Below are positions 44,990 through 54,578 of a DNA stretch of 64,000 nt, one piece after another. Position 1 is the stretch's first letter. Each line of letters begins with the position of its first letter. The translations under genes were made by a program, and so were the position numbers. The DNA is taken from NCBI RefSeq assembly GCF_004766045.1, contig NZ_SPQQ01000007.1, positions 62,001 to 126,000 of the forward strand. Reading direction: 5' to 3'. The notes beneath the pieces are model-generated. The model had not been told where the DNA came from, ran no database searches, and worked only from the letters and a program-made list of their open reading frames with translations. This DNA is from Desulfosporosinus fructosivorans (GTDB lineage Bacteria; Bacillota; Desulfitobacteriia; Desulfitobacteriales; Desulfitobacteriaceae).

Positions 44990-46435
44990 TTGGACGACAC
45001 AGAAGATAAATTAGCAAGTCAAAGTACAGAAATGAAAACTTTGACAGGACTGTACGGAGAGGAGAATAATTCAATTAAAAAGAGCAGGAGCTTAAAGAGT
45101 CTTAGACGTAAAAAATTCCTTTTGGTTTCTTTTGCACTACTCTTTATTATGATATTTTCAGTCGGAACTCTTGCACTGGTATATACTCGGGATCAACAAA
45201 GGATCCTTGAAGGTGTAAAAGTTTCAGGCGTTGATGTTGGAAATCTAACCCGAGACGATGCTAAAAAGATTATTGACAAAGAAGTAAGTAGTCTCTTAAG
45301 TCAAACCATAGTACTAAGTGTTGGTCAACAGTCGCCAAAAGTTAAGCTGGAGGACTTAGGCCTTGCTCTTAATGCAGACTTGGCATTACAAGAAGCTTAC
45401 GATATTGGTAGAAAAGGCTCAATTTTTGAAAAGGTAGCCTCAAAATGGTCCGCTGCTAAAGGTGTAAATATTGATTTTTCTCAAGAATGGGATGAGTCAA
45501 AGATACGTGAAGCTCTTAAAGGAACTTTGGACGAGTTCAATGACCCTGCTACTGACGCGACGTTTGAAATTACAAAAGATAATATTATGACTATTAAAAA
45601 TGATCAAAAAGGCTTAATCGTAGATTCTGAGGAACTTCTTCTTAGAATTAAGGAGATTAACCTTTATAAGATGATTCCCGAACTTAAGGCCGAATTTACG
45701 GAACAATTGCCGCTTATTACTGCAGCTCAACTAGAAGATCAGAAAATCACTGGTTTATTAGCATCTTATACTACTCGATTCGATCCTGCTCAAACAGCTA
45801 GAACTGAGAATGTAAAAATTGCTGCAAAAGCTTTGGATATGGCTGTAATTAAGCCTGGAAGTACCTTATCCTTCAATCAAATAGTCGGAGAGAGAACCGT
45901 TGAAGGTGGATATAAGGATGCATTTGTTATTGTTAATGGTGAGTTTGTTCCTGGCTTAGCTGGCGGGATATGTCAAGTATCTAGTACTTTATATAACACC
46001 GGACTATTTGCCAACTTAGCTGTGACCCAACGTAGTAACCATGATTTGGCTATATCATATGTTCCTCTTGGTCAGGATGCGACGGTTGCATACCCAGATC
46101 TTGATCTTAAGTTTAATAATAATACTGGGGGATATCTCCTTGTTCGAACAAAAATGAGTTATAACTCTATAACTATCGAGATGTATGGCAAAGTTAAACC
46201 CGGCCAGGAAGTATTTATAGGAAATACTATTGATTCTACTATACCTGCCGCTGAACGACGCGTTGTTGATGAAACAATGGCACATGGAGCATCAGTATTA
46301 AAGCAACAAGGACAGCCTGGATATGTTGTTAAATCGATCCGCACTGTTAAATTAAATGGAGTAGTTGTAAGCAATGAGCCCCTAAAACAAAGTCGTTATC
46401 TACCTTTACCAAAGATTTACGCAATCGGACCGTAA
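44990..46435 (+). CDS. VanW-family membrane-anchored protein (YoaR-like)
   Basis: A 481-residue protein anchored by one N-terminal helix (about residues 42-65, FLLVSFALLFIMIFSVGTL), followed by two peptidoglycan-binding-like domains of the YoaR type (about 75-240, GVDVGNLTRDDAKKIID) and a VanW domain (about 255-400, with GGICQVSSTLYNTGLFANL). It is likely an extracytoplasmic cell-wall protein; the biochemical role is not known. The start is TTG at 44990 after GGGGGGAG. It is 187 bp from rsmG, and a terminator follows. Confidence 0.88.
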   Translation: MDDTEDKLASQSTEMKTLTGLYGEENNSIKKSRSLKSLRRKKFLLVSFALLFIMIFSVGTLALVYTRDQQRILEGVKVSGVDVGNLTRDDAKKIIDKEVSSLLSQTIVLSVGQQSPKVKLEDLGLALNADLALQEAYDIGRKGSIFEKVASKWSAAKGVNIDFSQEWDESKIREALKGTLDEFNDPATDATFEITKDNIMTIKNDQKGLIVDSEELLLRIKEINLYKMIPELKAEFTEQLPLITAAQLEDQKITGLLASYTTRFDPAQTARTENVKIAAKALDMAVIKPGSTLSFNQIVGERTVEGGYKDAFVIVNGEFVPGLAGGICQVSSTLYNTGLFANLAVTQRSNHDLAISYVPLGQDATVAYPDLDLKFNNNTGGYLLVRTKMSYNSITIEMYGKVKPGQEVFIGNTIDSTIPAAERRVVDETMAHGASVLKQQGQPGYVVKSIRTVKLNGVVVSNEPLKQSRYLPLPKIYAIGP

Positions 46436-46463
46436 TATTATATATGTTTTTTTATATTATTAG

Positions 46464-46488
46464 AAAAAGCGTTAATAGCGCTTTTTTT
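46464..46488 (+). terminator. Terminator after the VanW gene
   Basis: A hairpin with arms AAAAAGCG and CGCTTTTT followed by a T run, about 30 bp after the stop. Confidence 0.75.
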
Positions 46489-46563
46489 ATTCTATGTGAT
46501 TTGATACTATCTAATAGTATTGAATATGATTTCCTAAGTAGTAATAAAGGAAGTGTTCGCTAA

Positions 46564-47328
46564 TTGATGACTAGAGTAATTGCTATTGCCAACCAAAAAG
46601 GTGGTGTTGCAAAGACAACAACTGCAATAAATTTGAGTGCTTGTCTGGCGGAACTAGGAAAACGTGTTCTTCTCATCGATTTAGACCCTCAGGGTAATGC
46701 AACTAGTGGTCTAGGGATTGCAAAGCATAAATTGACAAAATGTATTTACGATGTATTAATTAACGACGTATCCATTGATCAAGTAATTCACAAGACAGAA
46801 CAAAAAAATCTTAACATTGTCCCTGCAAGAATTGAGTTGGCAGGTGGAGAAATTGAGTTAGTCTCTCAATCTTCGCGAGAAGGTAAGTTGAAAATCGCTT
46901 TTGAAGGAATTATAGGTGATTATGACTTTATATTTATTGATTGTCCTCCATCTCTAGGCGTTTTAACCCTAAATGCTCTAACTGCTGCGACGGATGTGTT
47001 AATTCCTATTCAATGTGAGTACTATGCACTCGAAGGGTTGACCTTGTTGATGAATACCTTGGAAAGAGTACGTAAACATCTCAACCCAAATCTGAATATT
47101 ATTGGAGCACTTATGACTATGTTTGACGCTCGAACTAATCTTGCTATACAAGTTGTTGACGAGGTTAAAAAGTATTTCCCCCAAAAAGTCTTCAAAACAA
47201 TTATTTCACGAAATGTTCGACTTAGTGAGGCTCCAAGCCATGGTAAGGCCATTAACTCCTATGATTCACGTTCTAGAGGAGCAGAAGTATACAGAGAATT
47301 AGCAAAGGAGGTTTTAGAACGTGTCTAA
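46564..47328 (+). CDS. soj: Chromosome partition ATPase Soj (ParA)
   Basis: A 254-residue deviant Walker ATPase. The N-terminal NQKGGVAKTTTAINLSACL is the P-loop with the signature lysine, followed by DLDPQGNATSGLG and FIDCPPSLGVLTLNAL. It regulates DnaA and works with ParB at parS. The TTG at 46564 or the next ATG (46567) may be the start. It overlaps spo0J by 8 bp. Confidence 0.96.
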   Translation: MMTRVIAIANQKGGVAKTTTAINLSACLAELGKRVLLIDLDPQGNATSGLGIAKHKLTKCIYDVLINDVSIDQVIHKTEQKNLNIVPARIELAGGEIELVSQSSREGKLKIAFEGIIGDYDFIFIDCPPSLGVLTLNALTAATDVLIPIQCEYYALEGLTLLMNTLERVRKHLNPNLNIIGALMTMFDARTNLAIQVVDEVKKYFPQKVFKTIISRNVRLSEAPSHGKAINSYDSRSRGAEVYRELAKEVLERV

Positions 47329-48166
47329 GAAAGCGTTAGGAAGAGGGCTCCAAGCGTTGCTATCAGATGAGCTGGAGGATAATCCTAGCATTAAAGACGT
47401 CCCTATTTCGGATATTATTCCTAATCCTGAACAACCCAGAAAAGACTTTGACATAGAGGGTCTCAATGAATTAGCAGAATCACTACGTATTCACGGATTA
47501 TTACAACCCGTTCTAGTCCGGCCTGTAGGAGAACATTATTGTATTATTGCTGGGGAACGACGCTTACGTGCTGCGAAAATCGCTGGGTTTAGCAAAATTG
47601 CTTGCATTGTTCAAGTTTGTACTGATCAAGAAATGGCTGAACGCGCGTTAATTGAGAATATACAACGAGCCGATTTATCTCCAATAGAAGAAGGATTAGC
47701 TTACTCTCGCCTCATTGAAGAATATGGTATGACACAGGAACTCGTCGCGCAACGCGTAGGTAAAGCGCGCACTACTGTAGCAAACCTTTTGCGTATTATT
47801 TTGTTGCCTAAGGTTGTTCTCGATCTATTGCGGGACGAAAAAATTTCCCTAGGTCATGCAAAGATATTACTTGGACTAAAGGATTCTACAATTCAGGTAT
47901 TAACTGCCCAAAAGGCTGCCAAAGAACAATTGTCTGTACGGGAAACCGAAAGCCTTATAAACCACCTCACAGATAATGTGAAAAGAACAAGCCCTCCACG
48001 TGAAAGTTCTTCATTATTCCACAATGTTGAAGATCGCCTTAGAACTAGCTTTCAAACAAAAGTTCAATTAAAAGGAGATCTTAAACGAGGTAAAATTGAA
48101 ATCCAATACTTCTCTGAAGAAGAGCTAAATCGGCTTTTAGAGCTCTGGAACATACGAATTGATTAA
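47321..48166 (+). CDS. parB: Chromosome partition protein ParB/Spo0J
   Basis: A 281-residue CTPase and DNA-binding protein. The ParB/Srx N-terminal domain has NPEQPRKDFD and the CTP-binding CIIAGERRLRAAKIAG; the helix-turn-helix includes GMTQELVAQRVGKARTTVANL. It starts with GTG at 47321 inside soj. Three cognate parS sites lie just downstream. Confidence 0.96.
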   Translation: MSKKALGRGLQALLSDELEDNPSIKDVPISDIIPNPEQPRKDFDIEGLNELAESLRIHGLLQPVLVRPVGEHYCIIAGERRLRAAKIAGFSKIACIVQVCTDQEMAERALIENIQRADLSPIEEGLAYSRLIEEYGMTQELVAQRVGKARTTVANLLRIILLPKVVLDLLRDEKISLGHAKILLGLKDSTIQVLTAQKAAKEQLSVRETESLINHLTDNVKRTSPPRESSSLFHNVEDRLRTSFQTKVQLKGDLKRGKIEIQYFSEEELNRLLELWNIRID

Positions 48167-48171
48167 ATTAA

Positions 48172-48187
48172 TGTTCCACGTGGAACA
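48172..48187. other. parS: parS site 1
   Basis: A perfect palindrome, TGTTCCACGTGGAACA, 6 bp after the parB stop, within AATGTTCCACGTGGAACATT. Confidence 0.92.
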
Positions 48188-48501
48188 TTTGAGGCGTAGT
48201 CGTTTATAAAGTCAGCAAGAATACCCCAACTTCAAAACCCTCATTTAAGTGGAGATAAATTGCATACCCGCACAAAATTTTGGCTATGCTCTCTGATATA
48301 ATCTGAACATATCAAGCAATCATGTTGCGTGTCATGTTGTATGATCTTCGGCTTTAAGTAATTCCCTCTTTAGTAGTACATTAGGCTATATCTGGGAATG
48401 TTTTTCAATATTGTTTTTTCTGCTGAGGTAATTCATTATATGCCTAATACGGGTTAGAAAATTAGGCATATATGCAATATCTCCTTAGTGTTCAGAATTA
48501 A

Positions 48502-48517
48502 TGTTCCACGTGGAACA
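48502..48517. other. parS: parS site 2
   Basis: The same 16-bp palindrome, TGTTCCACGTGGAACA, sharing flanks AATTAA and TTTGA with site 1. The sites lie in a 720-bp gap (48167-48886) with no gene visible. Confidence 0.92.
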
Positions 48518-48602
48518 TTTGAAGTGATATTATTAGAAACATATGTTACTAATCTGCTGTATTTGTAAATTGTCATCAGAATGAGAGTTAATATTTATTT
48601 GG

Positions 48603-48636
48603 TATTAAATATGTTCCACGTGGAACATATTTAATA
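48603..48636. other. parS: parS site 3 inside a 34-bp perfect palindrome
   Basis: TGTTCCACGTGGAACA at 48612-48627, extended to a perfect 34-bp palindrome by TATTAAATA on the left and its complement on the right. Only this site has symmetric AT flanks of that length. Confidence 0.9.
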
Positions 48637-48886
48637 TACCTCGAATAATATTCGAACTTTACATGCTTTCGCGAGTGATAATTAGCACTCATATTAATAA
48701 AAGAAGCATGTAGATGTAGATTGGGTAATGTTTCACATTTGATACTATCGTTTTAAAATTTGCTGGAAACGTATAAATTGTTCATCAGATTAGGGTAGCT
48801 GTGAGGTGTATTAGGTATTTCAATGCAAAACAGTGGGATATAATGGAATTTGCAATGAGGTTTTATATTAGAAGGCGGGTGTTTAT

Positions 48887-49588
48887 GTGCTAGGGACGTT
48901 TGTTAATACGATCGCGATCGTGGTTGGGGGATTAGTGGGGCTTTTGTTTGGCCAAGCCTTTCCTGATAAAATTAAGAAAACTGTCATCCAGGGGATTGGT
49001 CTAGCCATTTTGTTAATTGGGGGAAGTATGGCGTTGCAAACGAAAAATTCGCTAATCATAATCTCAAGTCTTGTATTGGGTGGGATAATCGGTGAGTGGA
49101 TAGATATTGAACTCCGTTTACAGCATTTTGGTGAATGGCTCGAACACAAATTTGCAAGAAAAGGTCAAGAGACTGGATTCACGAAAGCCTTTGTAACGAC
49201 AAGCTTGATTTATTGCGTTGGAGCCATGGCCATAATGGGATCTTTAGAGAGTGGGTTAAATGGAAACAATAATATACTTTTTGCAAAATCTATGCTAGAT
49301 GGTATTACTGCTGTAATCTTTGCATCTTCAATGGGGATCGGAGTTTTAGTATCTGCGCTCCCAGTATTTATATATCAAGGGTCTATAACTATGGCAGCAG
49401 TGCTACTCCAAGGAATTCTTTCCCCTGCCGTGATAGCCGAAATGAGCGCAACAGGAGGTCTACTAATCTTAGGGATAGGATTTAATATTTTAGAAATTAA
49501 AGAAATTAAAGTGGGTAATCTATTACCAGCGGTTTTTATTGTAGTTCCTATTACCCTTTTATTCACTAAGTTTCATTTAGGAATGTAA
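48887..49588 (+). CDS. DUF554 family membrane protein
   Basis: A 233-residue membrane protein of the DUF554 family (YdfK-like), with about seven hydrophobic helices. Typical segments are the N-terminal TFVNTIAIVVGGLVGLLFGQ, the central TTSLIYCVGAMAIMGSLESG and KSMLDGITAVIFASSMGIG. The function is unknown for the family; transport is suspected. The start is GTG at 48887. It is 720 bp from parB across the parS region. Confidence 0.85.
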   Translation: MLGTFVNTIAIVVGGLVGLLFGQAFPDKIKKTVIQGIGLAILLIGGSMALQTKNSLIIISSLVLGGIIGEWIDIELRLQHFGEWLEHKFARKGQETGFTKAFVTTSLIYCVGAMAIMGSLESGLNGNNNILFAKSMLDGITAVIFASSMGIGVLVSALPVFIYQGSITMAAVLLQGILSPAVIAEMSATGGLLILGIGFNILEIKEIKVGNLLPAVFIVVPITLLFTKFHLGM

Positions 49589-49616
49589 AGTAGAAAGACT
49601 AATATTATTATTTGAA

Positions 49617-49890
49617 TTTGTTAAAACTAAGTTTGCGGATTGGGACTTCGGTAATTAAAGCCACAGGTTAGCATATCGCCGAAGCCGTGAACCCTAAGAG
49701 AATACCAAACGGCGTAGGACTAGTATCGAAACTATAATCCATAAAGGTATACTTACCGACTTATGATAGACTATCGGCGAAGTCACTATCAATAAAGGAG
49801 CAAGAAGCACCAAACGGCGTATGATTGCTACGATGAGCCGAAGGAACACTGAAATAGATAGCCCACAAAAGTAATATACGGGGCTGTGGG
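49617..49890 (-). repeat. R2 dispersed repeat, copy A
   Basis: A gene-free element in the 364-bp gap before the DUF4446 gene. Read on the minus strand it shares blocks with copy B at 60757-60985: GCGATAGTCTATC, a block ending CCTACGCCG, TCTTAGGG and CACGGCTTCGGCGATA, in the same order and spacing. CCAAACGGCGTA occurs twice inside, 105 bp apart, and the far end has a CCCACA, TGTGGG hairpin (49862-49890). It may derive from a non-autonomous mobile element. Confidence 0.7.
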
Positions 49891-49952
49891 AGGCGCACGA
49901 TTGGACATAGTCAGAGTGCTTGAAGTTATAGAAATATTGAGGGGGAAAACCA

Positions 49953-50480
49953 TTGGAAATATTATTGGATAAATTAGGAGATATTATGCCGTTGCATTGG
50001 TGGGGTATATGTGCTTTGGCCTTACTATTAGTAATTGCATTCATCATAAACATACTGTTTTATCGGCGACTCAATCGTAGAATGAAACTCTTTGAATCAT
50101 CCTCAATAACATTACAAACATTCATGTCGGGACATCAGCTAGATACACTTCTCCAAGAAAATATTCAAAAACTGATTGACCAAGAGCAAGAGATTAACAG
50201 AATTGACACAAGACTTTCTAAGGCCGAAATTAAATTACGTGCAAGTGTAGACCGAGCTGAGTTGATTCGTTTTAGGGCGTTTGAAAACGTAGGAAGTGAT
50301 TTGAGCTTTGCATTTGCGCTCTTAAATCAAGAGGGTAGCGGAGTTGTATTAAGTTCTATTCATAATCGTGAGGAAGCAAGAGTGTATGCCAAACCGGTTA
50401 AGGAAGGGATTTCAACGTATTCATTGACAGGGGAAGAAAAGGAAGTTATCGATCGAGCAATGCTTGGACAAAAAATATAA
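49953..50480 (+). CDS. DUF4446 family membrane-anchored protein
   Basis: A 175-residue protein of the DUF4446 family, often found near parAB in clostridia. One N-terminal helix (WWGICALALLLVIAFIINIL, residues 15-34), then a coiled coil (60-100) and a C-terminal domain with VDRAELIRFRAFENVGSDLS and FALLNQEGSGVVLSSIHNRE. No enzyme motif is visible; function is unknown. The start is TTG at 49953 behind GAGGGGG. It converges with yyaC, their stops being 4 bp apart. Confidence 0.82.
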   Translation: MEILLDKLGDIMPLHWWGICALALLLVIAFIINILFYRRLNRRMKLFESSSITLQTFMSGHQLDTLLQENIQKLIDQEQEINRIDTRLSKAEIKLRASVDRAELIRFRAFENVGSDLSFAFALLNQEGSGVVLSSIHNREEARVYAKPVKEGISTYSLTGEEKEVIDRAMLGQKI

Positions 50481-50484
50481 TTAT

Positions 50485-51051
50485 TCATTTGCGTACTTTT
50501 AAGTAAGAATGCGTTATGAGGGTACTAATGTTCTCTGACATTCGCCACACAAGGTTGAGTCGGGTGTTTTGCAACACCATATACTCCATAAACCCTCCGA
50601 CATTTACAATTCCAGTTATATGGGCCTCTCCAACTTCAGGGAGTTGTTTGTGTACGCCGGCGCCAGGTTTTAATGGCCCATTAGCTAGGGTAATACACCC
50701 TATAGATTCCATTTTCCCTAGGCAGGCATCAATGGCAATAATAAAGGGATTATAGAAAGACTGCTGAATATAATTAATATTCTCCTGTAAGTTTGTTGCA
50801 TGAACAGGCTCATCAAGAGTCCCGTAAACGTTGAGTTTAGGCAAATTGAGGCGAGAAAGGTGAGTCCCAATTAAAGGCCCTAAAGAATCCCCTGTTGATC
50901 GATCGGTCCCAATGCATAGGATTACTGCGGGGCGTTTCCGAGTGGAATCAAATAGATCTGAAAGTCGTGTTTCTAGTTGTACTTTGGCTGAAGAATCGTC
51001 AATATGCGCTTTCATTTTTTTAGGTTCGGTGAATAAAGAAAAAACGCTCAC
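50485..51051 (-). CDS. yyaC: Sporulation protein YyaC (DUF1256)
   Basis: A 188-residue protein of the YyaC/DUF1256 family, related to the germination protease GPR fold, expressed in sporulation. Conserved segments are VILCIGTDRSTGDSLGPLIG, YGTLDEPVHATNL, AIDACLGK and the GAGVHKQLPEVGEAHITG block. The GTG at 51051 has AGGGGG six bases upstream, while a TTG at 51078 that extends the frame has none. It is the only protein gene but one on the minus strand in the right arm. Confidence 0.88.
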   Translation of the reverse strand: MSVFSLFTEPKKMKAHIDDSSAKVQLETRLSDLFDSTRKRPAVILCIGTDRSTGDSLGPLIGTHLSRLNLPKLNVYGTLDEPVHATNLQENINYIQQSFYNPFIIAIDACLGKMESIGCITLANGPLKPGAGVHKQLPEVGEAHITGIVNVGGFMEYMVLQNTRLNLVWRMSENISTLITHSYLKVRK

Positions 51052-51177
51052 AAACAGCCCCCTAACATTAAATTGCAAAACATAAAGATATATAATTAAA
51101 TTTTTCCCACATCCGAACCTTTTTATGCATTATATTCCTATTCCAGCCATAAGCATGATGGCGAGGAGGGAAGCAAA

Positions 51178-52215
51178 ATGCAATGGAAAACAACTTTTCA
51201 AGTCGCCGCAACCTACGTTGGTGCTGTTATGGGGGCAGGGTTTGCTTCGGGTCAAGAAATCCAGCAGTTTTTCGCGCGATTTGGTAGGTGGGGATTAGCT
51301 GGAATCGCGGTCAGTGCGCTTCTGTTTGCGTTACTCGGGTGGTGCATGCTGGATTTACAGGAACGATGGAAAATCAGATCGTATCCGGAATTTTTTGATC
51401 ATCTACTTGGACGTAGGTGGGGGAGATGGGCAGATGGTTTAGTGAGCGCCCTTTTGTTTGTAGGAATGGTAGCGATGATTTCAGGCAGTGGAGCTCTCTT
51501 TTATGAATATTTTGGTTTCTCACGATGGTTAGGTATCTTCTTGACAGGCTCAGTCATCGCTTTAGCTTTATGGTTTCGAGGAGAAGGAGTTCTATGGATT
51601 AATTTCGCTCTGATACCCTTGAAATTTGTATTTTGTTTGGGGATTGCCACTGCGGCAATTGCTTTAGAAACATCTCTAGATGTAGTGAGCATGGAAGTGA
51701 TACAAAGCCCTATTGTAAGACATTGGATCTTATCTGCCATCTTATATGTATCTTTTAATCTAACATTGGCGATGGTAGTGTTTGCTTCATTAGGGCGAGA
51801 TGTGCAGCGTCCAGGTGCACGCTTGGGTGCAGTTATAGGCGGTTTAGCGCTTGGGGTATTTGCCTTCGTTATTGGGGCTGCCTTGCTTCAGTTCCCTGAT
51901 ACGTTAGGGCTAGAAATCCCGATGGTCGCTGTTGCAGGTAAATTAGGAGATTGGCCCGCTTTTTTCTACGTAGTTGTCTTATGGTTGGCTATGATTACAG
52001 CTGCAATAGGCAATGGCTTTAGCCTGTTAAGCCGAGTTGTTGATACAGGCAAGTTGAACTATCGCAATGCGATACTTCCTTTACTTCTATTACTTATACC
52101 AATTTCTGGTGTAAAATTCTCTAAGATTGTCCAACTCGTATATCCGCTATTTGGATACTTAGGACTTGTGTTTTTGCCAACTATAATATATTTTTGGCGT
52201 AGAACTAGAGAATAG
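51178..52215 (+). CDS. YkvI-family membrane transporter
   Basis: A 345-residue integral membrane protein of the YkvI family in the APC superfamily. About ten helices are predicted; the N-terminal YVGAVMGAGFASGQEIQQFF is the family signature and includes the unwound GAGFASG segment used in APC transporters for substrate and sodium binding. Substrate unknown. The start ATG follows AGGAGGGAAG. It is a likely single-gene unit. Confidence 0.85.
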   Translation: MQWKTTFQVAATYVGAVMGAGFASGQEIQQFFARFGRWGLAGIAVSALLFALLGWCMLDLQERWKIRSYPEFFDHLLGRRWGRWADGLVSALLFVGMVAMISGSGALFYEYFGFSRWLGIFLTGSVIALALWFRGEGVLWINFALIPLKFVFCLGIATAAIALETSLDVVSMEVIQSPIVRHWILSAILYVSFNLTLAMVVFASLGRDVQRPGARLGAVIGGLALGVFAFVIGAALLQFPDTLGLEIPMVAVAGKLGDWPAFFYVVVLWLAMITAAIGNGFSLLSRVVDTGKLNYRNAILPLLLLLIPISGVKFSKIVQLVYPLFGYLGLVFLPTIIYFWRRTRE

Positions 52216-52235
52216 TGCTTAGTGCTTAGTGCACT

Positions 52236-52515
52236 ATTTCAACTGAAGTTGAACAACAAGGTATCTGTATAGCATAACGCTGTAGAAATGGTTAAGGACG
52301 CTCCCACTTCCACTCCCCTATATAATAAGTGAGGGTGTCATGCTTGGATAAACAAAAGTTATAAACATAAATTTGATAGGAATGGGAATAGTTAAGTCGC
52401 AATCGTAAGGAAAGCGGGAAAACTAGAGCGGGAGATTGATTGGTAACAAAAGGTGATTCTCATTGACAAGGATTGGCGGTAGCAGAACAGTGAACACCCA
52501 CTTATAGACGTGGGT
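52236..52515. repeat. Gene-free region with hairpins, possible element remnant
   Basis: The gap before selB contains no gene. It starts near TTCAACTGAAGTTGAAC and ends with a hairpin CACCCAC, loop, GTGGGTG (52495-52515), followed by AGTTTAAC. An inner segment, CTCCCACTTCC to AAGTGAGGG (about 52300-52335), can also fold. The hairpin plus TTTAAC resembles the ends of IS200/IS605-type elements and of R2, but no transposase is present. Confidence 0.35.
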
Positions 52516-52540
52516 GAGTTTAACGATAAGGGGAACAGAA

Positions 52541-54436
52541 ATGGATGAACGACATTATTTAATAGGAACTGCAGGACATGTGGATCACGGAAAAACCGAG
52601 TTGATCAGGGCCCTTTCTGGTATGGAAACAGATCGCTTAAAAGAAGAGAAACAACGTGGGATCTCCATTGAACTAGGATTTGCTCATATGATGCTGCCCA
52701 GCGGTCGTCAAGTTGGAATTGTGGATGTTCCTGGGCATGAGCGCTTCGTGCGCCAAATGCTGGCTGGTGCCAGTGGCATGGATGTAGTGTTGCTTGTTAT
52801 CGCAGCAGATGAAGGGATTATGCCCCAGACTCAAGAGCATCTGGATATATTAACATTGCTTGGGATACCAAGAGGGATCGTTGTTATTAATAAAGCTGAC
52901 CTTGTGGATGAAGAGTGGCTTGATCTAATGGAAGAAGAGATACGTGAAGAACTGAGAGAAACAGCTTTTCATGAAGCGCCAATTTGTCGGGTTTCAGCCC
53001 TAACTAGTGTAGGCATACCAAACTTGCGTCAAACCATTGATGGACTGCTGGCAGAAGTAGAAAGTAAGAATTCGACCGGACCGATACGTATGCCGATTGA
53101 CCGGGTTTTTAGTATACAGGGCTTTGGTACAGTAGTGACCGGAACACTTCACAGTGGGACAATGAAACTGGGGACTGAGTTGGCGATAGAACCGGGGCAT
53201 ATTCTAGCAAAAGTACGCTCCCTCCAAGTCTACAAAAATAAAGTAAGTGTTGCTGAGGCTGGACAGCGGGTAGCGGTTAATTTAGCAGGGATTGATGTTG
53301 CAGAAGTGGAACGAGGCTCAGTGCTTGTAACGCCAAACGTTTTCAAGGTGGGTAAAATCTTAGACTTGAAGGTCTTAAACCTCTCTTCGGCAGATAAGCC
53401 TCTGACCCAGAGACAACGGGTAAGGTTCCACCTCGGAACTACTGAGATTCTAGGAAGGATACATCTTCTAGAGAACAAAGAACTATCCCCTGGACAAGAA
53501 GGATTTGCGCAAATCCTTCTTGAAGAGCCAGTAGTAGCAGCGTCCGGGGATCGTTTTGTGCTCCGTTTTTATTCACCCACCCAGACAATTGCAGGTGGGA
53601 AAGTGCTTGGTGTAGCGGAGTTTAAACAGAAGCGTTTTAAGGATAACGTAATAGCACAGATGACTTTGAAGGACCAAGGTGATCCATTGGATCTCTTAGA
53701 AAGAGAAATAGCTGAACCACAAACAGTATCTGAGTTAGCATCACGCTTACATATTGCTTCTAATGACTTAGAGGCGAGTTTAAAAGCTCTAGAGGAGGCG
53801 AAGCGACTGGAAGTTTGGCTAGAAGATGAAACAACACTGTATTGGGGGACTGGATCAGCTGAGATCTGGCGTTCAAAATTGATAACAATTATAAAAGTTT
53901 ATGAAAGAACAAACCCACTGCGCGGTGGAATTAGCCGAGAGGAATTAAAAACTCGCCTTGGGGTTACATGGAAAAATCGTCGTTGGCAAACAATTCTAGA
54001 ACAAGGCTCCATTCGGGGATATTATCGTATTTCGGGAAGCAAGGTACAAACTAAGGAAGGCGTTGAAATTCCAACAGATATTTCGAAACGATTGGAAGCC
54101 TTACGTGCAAAATGGCAACTAGTTGGACTATCTCCGCCAGACCTCACTGCGACCGCTGAAGCTTGTAGTATTTCTAAATCCGAAGCACCAGAGTACGCCC
54201 AGTACCTTTGCGAAATTGGAGAATGGGTACATATTGACCAGTTTTACTTTAGTCAAAAGGATCTAAAACTAGCCAAAGAACGTATGATCCAGTTTCTTAA
54301 AGAACATAGTGAAATTGGGATTTCTGAGGCGCGAGAAGTGTGGGAAACGTCAAGAAAGTATACAGTTCCATTGCTTGAATTCTTTGATAATCAGAAGCTC
54401 ACCAAGCGAAATGGAGACAAAAGAACATTATATTGA
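52541..54436 (+). CDS. selB: Selenocysteine-specific elongation factor SelB
   Basis: A 631-residue translation GTPase that brings Sec-tRNA-Sec to UGA codons with a SECIS element. The G domain has GTAGHVDHGKTELIRALSG, the switch RGISIELGFA, DVPGHERFVRQML and NKADLVDEEW; domains II and III follow to about 340, and the C-terminal third holds the winged helices that bind the SECIS. The start at 52541 has AAGGGGAAC upstream; the longer frame to 52514 lacks a site. A tRNA-Sec gene lies 8 kb downstream. Neither selA nor selD is present. Confidence 0.96.
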   Translation: MDERHYLIGTAGHVDHGKTELIRALSGMETDRLKEEKQRGISIELGFAHMMLPSGRQVGIVDVPGHERFVRQMLAGASGMDVVLLVIAADEGIMPQTQEHLDILTLLGIPRGIVVINKADLVDEEWLDLMEEEIREELRETAFHEAPICRVSALTSVGIPNLRQTIDGLLAEVESKNSTGPIRMPIDRVFSIQGFGTVVTGTLHSGTMKLGTELAIEPGHILAKVRSLQVYKNKVSVAEAGQRVAVNLAGIDVAEVERGSVLVTPNVFKVGKILDLKVLNLSSADKPLTQRQRVRFHLGTTEILGRIHLLENKELSPGQEGFAQILLEEPVVAASGDRFVLRFYSPTQTIAGGKVLGVAEFKQKRFKDNVIAQMTLKDQGDPLDLLEREIAEPQTVSELASRLHIASNDLEASLKALEEAKRLEVWLEDETTLYWGTGSAEIWRSKLITIIKVYERTNPLRGGISREELKTRLGVTWKNRRWQTILEQGSIRGYYRISGSKVQTKEGVEIPTDISKRLEALRAKWQLVGLSPPDLTATAEACSISKSEAPEYAQYLCEIGEWVHIDQFYFSQKDLKLAKERMIQFLKEHSEIGISEAREVWETSRKYTVPLLEFFDNQKLTKRNGDKRTLY

Positions 54437-54465
54437 GATCATTGTATTGAAACAGAATTTACTAA

Positions 54466-54494
54466 TTGACACAATGGTGTAACAGCTATAGAAT
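54466..54494 (+). promoter_or_regulatory. Candidate promoter of the liv operon
   Basis: TTGACA and TAGAAT, 17 bp apart, about 200 bp before the first binding-protein gene. A terminator lies between this promoter and that gene, so it may be an attenuated leader. Confidence 0.5.
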
Positions 54495-54552
54495 AAATTA
54501 TTACTAATGGTCTTTAGGCTAAAAACTGTAGTATAACTGTTGCAATGGGTTT

Positions 54553-54578
54553 ACCTTGGCATCACAGCCAGGTTTTTT
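54553..54578 (+). terminator. Terminator in the liv leader
   Basis: ACCTTGGC, loop ATCACA, GCCAGGT, followed by TTTTTT. It could end selB transcripts or attenuate the liv transcript. Confidence 0.6.

Noticed and set aside
48674..48691. GAGTG and TTAGCACTC, resembling a CIRCE element
   Set aside because: The half-sites are in the wrong order and spacing for CIRCE, and no heat-shock gene follows.
48730..48745. AATGTTTCACATTTGA as a fourth parS
   Set aside because: Only one half matches; the palindrome is missing.
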